Below are positions 36,518 to 44,106 of a stretch of 64,000 nucleotides of DNA, in pieces (within the stretch, counting starts at the first letter, position 1; each line of letters opens with the position of its first letter). Made by a program: the position numbers and the translations under genes. The notes below the pieces were generated by a model. That model saw nothing but the letters and a program-made list of their open reading frames with translations. It did no database searches and was not told the origin of the DNA. This DNA is from Brachybacterium sp. EE-P12 (GTDB lineage Bacteria; Actinomycetota; Actinomycetes; Actinomycetales; Dermabacteraceae), in assembly GCF_003711805.1 (NCBI RefSeq), contig NZ_QXCP01000003.1, positions 62,001-126,000 on the forward strand. Reading direction: 5' to 3'.

Positions 36518-37525
36518 ATGACCCTCACCCTCCCCGTCCGCATCGGCATCATCGGCGGCGGCGGCATCGCCAACGCCCACCTCAAGGGCTACGGCGCGAT
36601 CCCCGACCGTGCCCGCGTCACCGCGATCGCCGACGCGAGCCCGGAGACCCTCGCCGCCCGCACCGAGGAGACCGGCGCGAGAGGCTACGCCGACTTCCAC
36701 GAGCTCGTGCAGGACCCCGAGGTCGACGCCGTCGACATCTGCTTGCCCCACCACCTGCACAAGGCCGCGATCGTCGCCGCCGCCGAGGCCGGCAAGCACA
36801 TCCTGTGCGAGAAGCCGCTGTGCCTGACCGCCGAGGAGGCCGCCGAGGTGCGCGCCGCCGTCACGACGGCCGGCGTCACCCTCATGTGCGCCCACAACCA
36901 GCTGTTCCTCCCCGCCGTCGCGAAGGCGAAGGAGATCATCGACTCGGGCCAGCTGGGCGAGGTCTACGAGGTGCGCACCACCGACTCGTTCTACAACGAC
37001 TTCGACCCCGCGAACATGGGCTGGCGCGCGCACACCGCGACCAGCGGCGGCGGCGAGTACATCGACACCGGCTACCACCCCACCTATCTGCTCATGCACC
37101 TCTCGGGCGGCAGGCCCGTCTCCGCCTTCGCGATGATGTCCACGCATCGGCTGAAGTTCATGGAGGGCGAGGACTCCGCGCAGGTGCTGGTCCGCTTCGA
37201 CAACGGCTCGGTGGGCCAGCTGGTCACCTCCTGGGCCTATGAGGCCGCGCCCGGCACGGACCGCTTCTCCGTGGTGGGGGAGAAGGGCTCGCTCTCCTCC
37301 GACGGCACGACGCTGCGCGTGAAGCTGCGCGGCGGCGAGGAGCAGGTCTTCGAGCACGAGCCGGTGGACACCTTCGTCGCCGAGATCGCGGACTTCGTCA
37401 CCTGCCTGGAGACCGGCCGACGCCCGCTGAACACCGAGGACGAGGGCATCGCCGTGCTCGGCATCATCCTCGCCGCCTACGAGAGCTCCCGCACCGGCAG
37501 CGCCGCCGACGTGATCAGCGTCTGA
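36518..37525 (+). CDS. Gfo/Idh/MocA-family dehydrogenase
   Basis: A 335-aa dehydrogenase with a regular cofactor motif IGIIGGGGIANAH (residues 8-20). HILCEKPLCLTAEEA near 90 holds the conserved EKP. GWRAHTATSGGGEYIDTGYHPTYLLMHLSGG at about 168-198 has the active-site Asp and His. CAGGAG lies 7 nt before the ATG. It comes 136 bp after the previous dehydrogenase; the gap is a G/C-rich low-complexity stretch of GGCCCG/GTCGGCC units. The two probably catalyse successive or reverse oxidation steps of one pathway (inference). Confidence 0.9.
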   Translation: MTLTLPVRIGIIGGGGIANAHLKGYGAIPDRARVTAIADASPETLAARTEETGARGYADFHELVQDPEVDAVDICLPHHLHKAAIVAAAEAGKHILCEKPLCLTAEEAAEVRAAVTTAGVTLMCAHNQLFLPAVAKAKEIIDSGQLGEVYEVRTTDSFYNDFDPANMGWRAHTATSGGGEYIDTGYHPTYLLMHLSGGRPVSAFAMMSTHRLKFMEGEDSAQVLVRFDNGSVGQLVTSWAYEAAPGTDRFSVVGEKGSLSSDGTTLRVKLRGGEEQVFEHEPVDTFVAEIADFVTCLETGRRPLNTEDEGIAVLGIILAAYESSRTGSAADVISV

Positions 37526-37564
37526 GGCCCGCTTGGGCCGGGCGGCCCGGTCGTTCGGCCGCCC

Positions 37565-37681
37565 GAGCCGCGTGAGCTGGCCGAGCCGTTCGAGCCGCCC
37601 GAGCCAGCCGAGCCGCCCGAGCCGCGCGAGCTGCCCGAGCCGCCCGAGCCGCGCGAGCCGCGCGAGCTGCCCGAGCCGCGA
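37565..37681. repeat. Thirteen-unit 9-bp tandem repeat
   Basis: Thirteen contiguous 9-bp units of consensus GAGCCGCCC (variants GAGCCGCGC, GAGCTGCCC, GAGCCAGCC) with no gaps. It directly abuts the palindrome that follows. Open frames through it are Pro/Ser/Arg or Ala/Arg repeats with no start signals, so it is not called as coding. Confidence 0.9.
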
Positions 37682-37732
37682 ATGCTCGTTTCTGAGCCAC
37701 TTCTTGCCCCGAGGTGGCTGAGAAGCGAGCAT
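37682..37732. repeat. Palindromic element, copy B
   Basis: Arms 37682-37700 and 37714-37732 form a 19-bp stem with one G-U wobble and one mismatch around a 13-nt loop. It is the ungapped relative of copy A at 30475. It sits 156 bp after a dehydrogenase gene and 130 bp before glpX. The rest of this 337-bp gap (37733-37862) should hold the glpX promoter. Confidence 0.75.
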
Positions 37733-37862
37733 CCCTCGGGTGCGGGTGCGGCGGGGGCTGTCGGCTACAGTCGGAGGCGCACGTCAGGCACCGATCGGCC
37801 TGTCGCTCCGGCAGGTCAGGCAGCCCGGCGCCGCCATGTTCTCGACGACGAGGGAGACCCCC

Positions 37863-38870
37863 ATGACCCCGACCGCCGCCACGCCGCCTTCCGCGACCTC
37901 CACCGCCCCCGATCGCAACCTCGCCCTCGAACTGGTGCGCGTCACCGAGGCCGCCGCCATCGCCGGCGGCCGCTGGGTGGGCGCGGGGGACAAGAACCGG
38001 GCCGACGGCGCCGCCGTCGACGCGATGCGCTCCTTCATGGACACCGTGCGCATGAACGGCACCGTCGTGATCGGCGAGGGCGAGAAGGACGAGGCCCCGA
38101 TGCTGTTCAACGGGGAGGCCGTCGGCGACGGGACCGGGCCGGACGTCGACGTCGCGGTCGACCCGATCGACGGCACCCGCCTCACCGCTCTCGGCTACAA
38201 CAACGCCCTGGCCGTGTTCGCAGTCGCGGAGAAGGGCAGCATGTACGACCCGTCGGCCGTGTTCTACATGGAGAAGATGGTGGTGGGGCCCGAGGCTGCG
38301 GAGTACGTCGACCTGCGCCTGCCGATCGAGCAGAACATCAAGCTCGTCGCCAAGGCGCTGGACAAGCCCGTTAACCAGGTCACCGTGTGCGTGCTCGAGC
38401 GGCCGCGCCACGAGCCGCTGGTCCAGGAGATCCGCGCCGCCGGGGCGCGCGTCAAGTTCATCATGGACGGCGACGTGGCCGGTGCGATCGCCGCCGCCCG
38501 CGGCGCCGGGGTCGACATGCTGCTGGGCACCGGCGGCACCCCCGAGGGCATCATCGCCGCCTGCGCCGTCAAGGCCACCGGCGGCATGATCCAGGGCCGG
38601 CTCGCCCCGACCGACGACGACGAGCGCCAGAAGGCGCTCGACGCGGGCCACGATCTGGACCGGGTGCTCACCACGGACGACCTGGTCACCTCCGACAACT
38701 GCTACTTCGCCGCCACCGGCATCACGGACGGCGACCTGCTGCGCGGGGTCCGCTACCGCCACGACCGCATCGTCACCGAGTCGATCGTCATGCGCTCGAC
38801 CTCCGGGACCGTGCGGCTCGTCGAGGCCGAGCACCGCGCCGAGAAGTGGGACCGCTGGATCGCCGAGTGA
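37863..38870 (+). CDS. glpX: Class II fructose-1,6-bisphosphatase
   Basis: A 335-aa GlpX-type gluconeogenic phosphatase, the only FBPase class in most actinobacteria. Residues [17 protein letters not shown] at about 62-78 and [12 protein letters not shown] at about 100-111 give the metal-binding Glu/Asp. [18 protein letters not shown] near 222-239 binds the phosphosugar. The ATG at 37863 has GAGGGAGA about 6 nt upstream; the upstream ATG at 37836 has no RBS. It is monocistronic, with the NrtR-like gene 108 bp away. Confidence 0.96.
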   Translation: MTPTAATPPSATSTAPDRNLALELVRVTEAAAIAGGRWVGAGDKNRADGAAVDAMRSFMDTVRMNGTVVIGEGEKDEAPMLFNGEAVGDGTGPDVDVAVDPIDGTRLTALGYNNALAVFAVAEKGSMYDPSAVFYMEKMVVGPEAAEYVDLRLPIEQNIKLVAKALDKPVNQVTVCVLERPRHEPLVQEIRAAGARVKFIMDGDVAGAIAAARGAGVDMLLGTGGTPEGIIAACAVKATGGMIQGRLAPTDDDERQKALDAGHDLDRVLTTDDLVTSDNCYFAATGITDGDLLRGVRYRHDRIVTESIVMRSTSGTVRLVEAEHRAEKWDRWIAE

Positions 38871-38917
38871 ACCGGAGGGGCCGGTCGGCGGCCGGGGACC
38901 AGGGACCGGTGGACGTT

Positions 38918-38954
38918 ACCTGTGAGTCGTCCGACCAACAGGTGTCACAGTGAC
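38918..38954. promoter_or_regulatory. Operator candidate of NrtR-like gene
   Basis: ACCTGT (38918-38923) and ACAGGT (38938-38943) form an inverted repeat, directly followed by the 11-bp palindrome GTCACAGTGAC (38944-38954). Both lie just upstream of a probable -10 (TATCGT, 38967-38972), as for an autoregulator. Confidence 0.45.
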
Positions 38955-38978
38955 CAGAACCCCACATATCGTGGGCGC

Positions 38979-39680
38979 ATGTCCTCCTCGAGCGAGAGCC
39001 GCGCCTCCGAGATCCACGTCGCCGTCGACCTCGTCGTCCTGACCCTCCGCGACGGCGCGCTGAGCGTGCTGCTCATCCAGCGCGAGGACGAGCCGCACCG
39101 CGGCGCCTGGGCGCTGCCCGGCGGGTTCATCGAGCACGGAGAGGAGCTCGAGGGCGCCGCCTACAGGGTGCTGTCCGACGAGGCGTCGCTGGGCAGCGGC
39201 GCCGTGCACCTCGAGCAGGTGCGCACCTTCGGCACCCCCGGCCGTGACCCGCGCGGCCACGTCGTCTCCGTCGCGTTCATGGCGCTGGGCGCCGACCTTC
39301 CCGATCCCCTCCGCGGCGAGGACGTCGCCGACGCGCGCTGGTGGTCGCTCGCCGATCTCGACGGGATCACCCTCGCCTTCGACCACGCCACGGTGCTCGA
39401 GGCCGCGATCGAGCGGGCCCGCAGCAAGCTCGAGTACACGACGCTCGCGGTGACCTTCCTGCCCGACGAGTTCACGATCTCCCAGCTGCGCGGGGTGTAC
39501 GAGAGCGTGTGGGGGTGCAGCCTCGACGCCGGCAACTTCCACCGCAAGGCCACCCGCTCGGAGGGCTTCCTCGTCGACCTCGAGCGCCACGCCGCGCCGA
39601 CGGGCGGGCGCCCCGCCCGGCTGTACCGCGCAGGTCCCGGCACCTCCCTCGTCCCGCCGCTGCTGCGCGCGGGGGAGTAG
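38979..39680 (+). CDS. NrtR-like Nudix-domain transcriptional regulator
   Basis: A 233-aa protein: Nudix domain (about residues 10-145) plus C-terminal winged helix (about 155-225, FTISQLRGVYESVWGCSLDAGNFHRKA). This architecture is that of NrtR, which represses NAD-related genes and senses ADP-ribose. The Nudix box GGFIEHGEELEGAAYRVLSD lacks the REL.EE catalytic core (RVL.DE instead), so hydrolysis is probably lost. TATCGT lies exactly 6 nt before the ATG and no RBS is visible, so the mRNA is likely leaderless. No NAD genes lie nearby; the target is open. Confidence 0.88.
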   Translation: MSSSSESRASEIHVAVDLVVLTLRDGALSVLLIQREDEPHRGAWALPGGFIEHGEELEGAAYRVLSDEASLGSGAVHLEQVRTFGTPGRDPRGHVVSVAFMALGADLPDPLRGEDVADARWWSLADLDGITLAFDHATVLEAAIERARSKLEYTTLAVTFLPDEFTISQLRGVYESVWGCSLDAGNFHRKATRSEGFLVDLERHAAPTGGRPARLYRAGPGTSLVPPLLRAGE

Positions 39681-39780
39681 CGCGCCACGCCCGGCCCTGC
39701 CTGTCGCGCGAGGTCCCGCCCCGCTCCGTCCGGCCCCCGTCGCTCCGTCCGGCCTTCCGCACGCAGCGGCCAGTCGCCGA

Positions 39781-39836
39781 CGGGCCTATGGCGACACGAG
39801 GTGGAGATATAGCCACCTGATGACGCCATAGGCCCG
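39781..39836. repeat. Double palindrome 3' of the NrtR-like gene
   Basis: The outer stem CGGGCCTATGGCG (39781-39793) pairs perfectly with CGCCATAGGCCCG (39824-39836). Inside, AGGTGG (39799-39804) pairs with CCACCT (39813-39818) around the AT-rich loop AGATATAG. It lies 101 bp after the NrtR-like stop and directly before the 36-bp tandem repeat. Confidence 0.8.
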
Positions 39837-39839
39837 CCC

Positions 39840-39947
39840 GTGACACCGGGACGCGTGGCGGTGCCCGGGTGCGCCGTGACACCGGGACGCGTGGCGGTGC
39901 CCGGCTGCGCGGTGACACCGGGGCGCGTGGTGGGGCCGGGGCGCGTG
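39840..39947. repeat. 36-bp tandem repeat, three units
   Basis: Units start at 39840, 39876 and 39912 with exact 36-bp period. Units 1 and 2 differ at only two or three bases; unit 3 has decayed in its second half. Each begins GTGACACCGGG. No spacers separate the units. In one plus-strand frame it reads a 12-residue repeat (TPGRVAVPGCA plus one), but with no RBS or conserved extension. Confidence 0.85.
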
Positions 39948-40164
39948 GCGGGATCCCCCGGCACCATCGCCGACTCGATCGGCATGGGCGACGTCTTCCA
40001 GCACGTGTCGAGCATTCGTCCCGTCCTCACCCTCACCGGCACACGGGACCTGAGTCCCTCCGTGGAGGCCCGGCGCGCCCCTACATTTGAGCCATCGCCT
40101 CCTCCCGGCAACGGGGGTCGAGGCAGATGGACCCCGGGTCGGCAGGGGAGAGCGGACTCGGCAT

Positions 40165-40193
40165 GAGGGCGGTGAGCTGGGCTCACCGCCCTC
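40165..40193 (+). terminator. Strong 13-bp hairpin in the operon leader
   Basis: GAGGGCGGTGAGC-tgg-GCTCACCGCCCTC is a perfect 13-bp stem with a 3-nt loop and no T tract. It could be a terminator/attenuator in the 5' leader or the end of a small RNA. The flanking GGACC...GGTCC could extend it into a multi-branched structure. Confidence 0.5.
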
Positions 40194-40467
40194 GGTCCGT
40201 CCCGGCACCTGTAGGCCCCTGCGCCCGTCGGCCGGGCAGCCCCCCCGTCCCGCGCCGGGCCCGCCCGTCGGCCGGGGGCGTCGCGTCTTGCACCGCCACG
40301 ACCTGTGCGCAGAGCGATATGAGTCGTGGGCGGTGGACGAGGTCGCCATCGCCGTCCTCTCCGCCGTCTGAGGATCTCCTCATGATCGGCTCATCCTCAC
40401 CTCACGCGGGACGAGGAGCATTCCGGTGTCCGACCACCACAGGACCGAGCACAGGAGGGCCCACACC

Positions 40468-41679
40468 ATGGCGGAGACGACCATCGCGCTGTACTCCCAC
40501 GACTCCGTGGGGCTGGGGCACGCGCGCCGTAACCGGGCCCTCGCCCACGCCCTGGACCGGCACCTGCCCGCGCTGACCGGCGGCCCCGTGCGCGGCATGC
40601 TCGTCGCCGGCCACCCCGACGCCGGCCGCGACCCCCTCCCCGACGGCTGGGACTGGCTGATCCTCCCGGGCCTCACCCGCGGTCGCGAGGGCTGGACGCC
40701 GCGCAGCCTCGGCATGGACCCCGCCGCGCTGCGCGACCTGCGCAGCGGCGTCATCGCCGCGGCGCTCGAGACCCTGGACCCCGACCTCCTCGTCGTCGAC
40801 CGCCACCCCTTCGGCATCGACGGCGAGCTGCTGCCCGTGCTCGAGACCCTCCGCGGCCGCGGCTGCCGCACCGTGCTGGGGCTGCGCGAGGTGCTGGACA
40901 CCCCGCGCGTCGCCGTCGCGGAATGGGAGAGCCTCGGCGGCGCCGCCCGCGTCGCCTCCCTGCTGGACGCTGTGTGGGTCTACGGCGACCAGCGCGTCTA
41001 CGACCCGCGCCGCACCGGCGAGCTGCCCGGCCCCCTCGCCCGCCTCGCCGAGCCGACCGGCTACCTCTCCCGCGGCCGACCCGCCGCACGCATCGCCCGC
41101 ACGCCACGTGCCTCGCCCGCCCCGCCTCCGCCGTACGTGCTCACCGTGCTCGGCGGCGGGTCCGACGGCGCCGAGCTCGCCCGCCTCGCCGTCGCCGCCC
41201 GGACCCCGCACGGCTGCCGGCACCTGCTGGTGACCGGGCCGCAGATGCCCGCCGGCGCGCTCGAGGAGCTGCGCGACCTCGCCGACGAGACCACCGCCGT
41301 GGTCCGCACCGCCCCCGACGTGCCGGAGCTGATCGCCGGGGCCGCCGCCGTGGTGTGCATGGGCGGCTACAACACGATCGCGGAGCTGCTGGACACCGAC
41401 ACCCCCGCCCTGGTCGTGCCCCGCAGCCGGCGCCGCCAGGAGCAGCCGCGCCGCGCGGAGGCCCTGGCCGCCGTCGGCGCGCTCGAGACGCGCCGGATCG
41501 AGGACCTCACCCCTGAGGACATCACCGCCTGGTGGGCCCGCGCCGTCGGCACGAGCACCGAGCGCACCGGCCTCGACCTCGACGGACTCGAGGCCGTGCC
41601 GCACCTGGCCGCGGCGCTGCTCGAGCGTCCCTCCCGCCCCCTTCCCATCCTCCCGGAGGTGCACAGCCATGCAGTCTGA
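40468..41679 (+). CDS. COG4671/MurG-like glycosyltransferase
   Basis: A 403-aa protein of the GT-B fold resembling predicted glycosyltransferases of COG4671. IALYSHDSVGLGHARRNRAL at residues 5-24 is the typical acceptor-side start. YVLTVLGGGSDGAELARLA near residue 225 opens the nucleotide-sugar domain, and VVCMGGYNTIAELLDTDTPALVVPR at about 294-318 is the donor-binding motif (GGYNT.E). AGGAGGG lies 7 nt before the ATG; a GTG at 40426 is less likely. It heads a five-gene operon (GT, GT4, GT4, ABC exporter, double kinase), overlapping the next gene by 11 bp. Acceptor and sugar are unknown. Confidence 0.85.
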   Translation: MAETTIALYSHDSVGLGHARRNRALAHALDRHLPALTGGPVRGMLVAGHPDAGRDPLPDGWDWLILPGLTRGREGWTPRSLGMDPAALRDLRSGVIAAALETLDPDLLVVDRHPFGIDGELLPVLETLRGRGCRTVLGLREVLDTPRVAVAEWESLGGAARVASLLDAVWVYGDQRVYDPRRTGELPGPLARLAEPTGYLSRGRPAARIARTPRASPAPPPPYVLTVLGGGSDGAELARLAVAARTPHGCRHLLVTGPQMPAGALEELRDLADETTAVVRTAPDVPELIAGAAAVVCMGGYNTIAELLDTDTPALVVPRSRRRQEQPRRAEALAAVGALETRRIEDLTPEDITAWWARAVGTSTERTGLDLDGLEAVPHLAAALLERPSRPLPILPEVHSHAV

Positions 41680-42955
41680 CCAGCCCCGACGCCTCGGGTA
41701 CGTGCTGAAGATGTACCCGCGCTTCTCCGAGACCTTCATCGTCTCGGAGATCCTCGCCCGCGAGGCCGCCGGCGAGCAGATCGTCATCTTCTCCCTGCGC
41801 CCGCCCACCGACGCCCGCTTCCATCCCGAGCTCGCCCGGGTCCAGGCCCCGGTCATCCCCGTCGGCCGCTCGGCGAGCCCGCGACGGCTGTGGGAGACCT
41901 GGCGCGCGGCGATGGCGGACCCCGTCCTGGCCGCCGGGGCCACCGCGACGCTGGACGAGCTCGTGGCCGCCGAGGCCGACGAGGCCGAGCAGGCCCTGGA
42001 CGTCGCCCGCCTGGCGCGCGAGCACGGCGTCACCCACCTCCACGCCCACTTCGCGTCGATGGCCACGACGGTCGCCCGCCTGGCCGGGTCGATCGCCGGC
42101 CTGCCCTACTCCTTCACCGCCCACGCGAAGGACATCTTCCACCGCGACGTGGACGACGCGGAGCTCGAGACGAAGCTCTCCGGCGCCCACCACGCGATCA
42201 CCATCAGCCGCTACAACCTCGACCACCTGCGCGAACGCTTCCCGCGGGCGGCGCAGCGGCTCCACCTGGTGCGCAACGGCCTCGAGCTCGAGCGCTTCCC
42301 CTACCTGCCGCGGCCGGAGATGCGGCCCGTGCCGCAGGTCCTCGCCGTCGGCCGCCTCGTGGAGAAGAAGGGCTTCGCCCTGCTGATCGACGCGATCGCC
42401 GCGCTGCGCGACCGGGGCACGGCGATGACCGCCTCGATCGTCGGCGACGGCCCGCTGCGCGAGGAGCTCGCCGCCCGCATCACGGCGCACGGCCTCGACG
42501 ACGCGGTGCAGCTGCTGGGCCCCCGCACGCAGGAGGAGGTGCGCACCCTGCTGCAGGAGGCGGATCTGTTCGCCGCCCCCTTCGTCATCGCCGCGGACGG
42601 CAACGCCGACGGCCTGCCCACCGTGCTGCTCGAGGCGATGGCCAGCGGGATCCCGTGCATCGCGGCCGACGTCACGGCCGTGGGCGAGGTGGTGCGCACC
42701 GGCGAGACCGGCTGGCTGGTCCCGTGCGACGACGTCCCGGCCCTCGCCGCAGCGCTGCAGGAGGCGGCCACCTCGACCTCGCGGCGCCGCCTGACCGACG
42801 CCGCCCGCGCCCTCATCGAGAAGGAGTACTCCTCGCCCGGGCAGGCCGCACGGCTGCGCGCCCTCGTCGAGGACACGGCGGTGCCCGACGTCGTCGACGA
42901 TGCCGCACCGCCCGCCGCGCACCCCGCCCTGCTCGCCACCATCACCAGGAGCTGA
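41669..42955 (+). CDS. GT4-family glycosyltransferase
   Basis: A 428-aa retaining glycosyltransferase. LKMYPRFSETFIVSEILA at about residues 14-31 is typical of WcaL/AmsK-like exopolysaccharide enzymes. HLHAHFASMATTVARL near 128 and YSFTAHAKDIF near 150 are N-domain motifs. VGRLVEKKGFALLIDA near 228 starts the donor domain, and GLPTVLLEAMASGIPCIAADV at about 312-332 holds the EX7E motif region. GGAGGTG lies upstream of the ATG inside the preceding gene. It probably adds a sugar to the same glycoconjugate as its neighbours. Confidence 0.92.
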   Translation: MQSDQPRRLGYVLKMYPRFSETFIVSEILAREAAGEQIVIFSLRPPTDARFHPELARVQAPVIPVGRSASPRRLWETWRAAMADPVLAAGATATLDELVAAEADEAEQALDVARLAREHGVTHLHAHFASMATTVARLAGSIAGLPYSFTAHAKDIFHRDVDDAELETKLSGAHHAITISRYNLDHLRERFPRAAQRLHLVRNGLELERFPYLPRPEMRPVPQVLAVGRLVEKKGFALLIDAIAALRDRGTAMTASIVGDGPLREELAARITAHGLDDAVQLLGPRTQEEVRTLLQEADLFAAPFVIAADGNADGLPTVLLEAMASGIPCIAADVTAVGEVVRTGETGWLVPCDDVPALAAALQEAATSTSRRRLTDAARALIEKEYSSPGQAARLRALVEDTAVPDVVDDAAPPAAHPALLATITRS

Positions 42956-42957
42956 CC

Positions 42958-44106
42958 ATGAGGATCGCCTACGTCCTGCTCGACCCGGGCATCGGGGTGT
43001 TCGGCAGCAAGGGCGCCTCGGTGCACGTCCAGGAGGTCACCCGCGCCCTGCGCGCCGAGGGCCACGACGTGACCGTGTTCTGCACCCGCACGGACAGCCA
43101 CGTCCCCGCCGACCTCGCCGACCTCGACGTGCGCCGCCACCGCCTCCCGAAGGGGGCCGGACCGGAGCGCGAGGCCGCCGTCGCCGCGGCCGCCGGCGCG
43201 ATCGCCGAGGAGATCTCCGCCGACGGCTTCGACCTCGTCCACGAGCGCTACTCCCTGTTCTCCGACGTCGCCGCGCGCCTCGCCGATCCCGCGCACGGCC
43301 CCGCGATCCCTGCGATCCTCGAGGTCAACGCGCCGCTGGTCGAGGAGCAGCGCGCCCACCGCAGCCTCCACGACGAGGCCGGCGCGCGCGAGGCCACCCG
43401 CCGCCAGCTGCGCGCCGCACGGCTCGTCTCCTGCGTCTCCCCGCAGGTCGCCCGGTGGGCGCGCGACGAGGGGGCCGCCGCGAGCCGCGTGGTCGTCACC
43501 CCCAACGGCGTGAACACCGCCCGCATCACCCCGCGACCCGACGGGGAGCGCCGCGTCACGAACTCCCCGGTCACCGTCGGCTTCGTCGGCACGCTCAAGC
43601 CCTGGCACGGCACCCACCTGCTGCTGCATGCTCTCGCCGCCGCCCGCGAGGACCTGCGCCTGGAGGTCATCGGGACCGGCCCCGAGCACGAGGCTCTCGC
43701 CCGCCTCGCCGCCGAGCTCGGCATCGCCGAGCGCGTCCGCCTGCACGGCGCCGTCGCCCCCGACGAGGTGCCGCAGGTGCTGCACCGCCTCGACATCGCC
43801 GCCGCGCCCTATCCGGCCGGAGACCACTACTTCTCGCCCCTGAAGGTGTACGAGTACCTCGCCGCGGGGCTGCCCGTGGTCGCCTCCGCCATCGGCACGA
43901 TCCCGCAGATGCTGGCCGGCGGCGAGCTCGGCGTGCTGGTCCCGGCCGGGGACGTCGCCGCACTCGCGGAGGCGCTCGACGCGCTCGCCGCCGATCCGCA
44001 GCGCCGAGCCCGCCTGGGTCGCGCCGCCCGGGAGGCGGCCGTGGCCGAGCACGACTGGCGTCGCCGCTGCCGGGACCTGCTCGAGCAGGTGGAGGTGGCC
44101 GCGTGA
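42958..44106 (+). CDS. GT4-family glycosyltransferase
   Basis: A 382-aa GT4 enzyme. FGSKGASVHVQEVTRALRAEGHDVTVF at about residues 15-41 is the N-domain glycine-rich start (usual G.G.H). LVHERYSLFSD near 92 is typical of the MSMEG_0565-like or capsule branch. VGFVGTLKPWHGTHLLLHAL near 206 opens the donor domain and YFSPLKVYEYLAAGLPVVAS at about 290-309 is the EX7E region. GGAG lies about 7 nt before the ATG. It follows the previous gene by 2 bp and overlaps the exporter (TGATG). Confidence 0.92.
   Translation: MRIAYVLLDPGIGVFGSKGASVHVQEVTRALRAEGHDVTVFCTRTDSHVPADLADLDVRRHRLPKGAGPEREAAVAAAAGAIAEEISADGFDLVHERYSLFSDVAARLADPAHGPAIPAILEVNAPLVEEQRAHRSLHDEAGAREATRRQLRAARLVSCVSPQVARWARDEGAAASRVVVTPNGVNTARITPRPDGERRVTNSPVTVGFVGTLKPWHGTHLLLHALAAAREDLRLEVIGTGPEHEALARLAAELGIAERVRLHGAVAPDEVPQVLHRLDIAAAPYPAGDHYFSPLKVYEYLAAGLPVVASAIGTIPQMLAGGELGVLVPAGDVAALAEALDALAADPQRRARLGRAAREAAVAEHDWRRRCRDLLEQVEVAA

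Larger units (their letters stand above)
39681..40467. other. 787-bp intergenic leader of the glycosyltransferase operon
   Basis: No convincing gene. From left to right it holds a double palindrome (39781-39836), a 36-bp tandem repeat (39840-39947), a mixed stretch with CTACATTTGAG near 40080, a hairpin with GCAA tetraloop CCCG-GCAA-CGGG within GCCTC...GAGGC (about 40090-40117), a 13-bp hairpin (40165-40193), a repeated CCCGTCGGCCGGG (about 40227 and 40267), and TGAGGAT-N17-ATCCTCA (40369-40399) close to the operon start. Such structure suggests a long regulated leader RNA, but it matches no riboswitch class I can name. Confidence 0.5.

Noticed and set aside
37533-37721. Small Ser/Pro/Arg repeat protein over the 9-bp array
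   Set aside because: The frame is open only because the 9-bp unit is in phase; there is no RBS and the array ends in a hairpin.
39840-39947. CRISPR array or coding repeat
   Set aside because: The 36-bp units are contiguous with no spacers and only three copies; no cas genes. No start signal or conserved protein.
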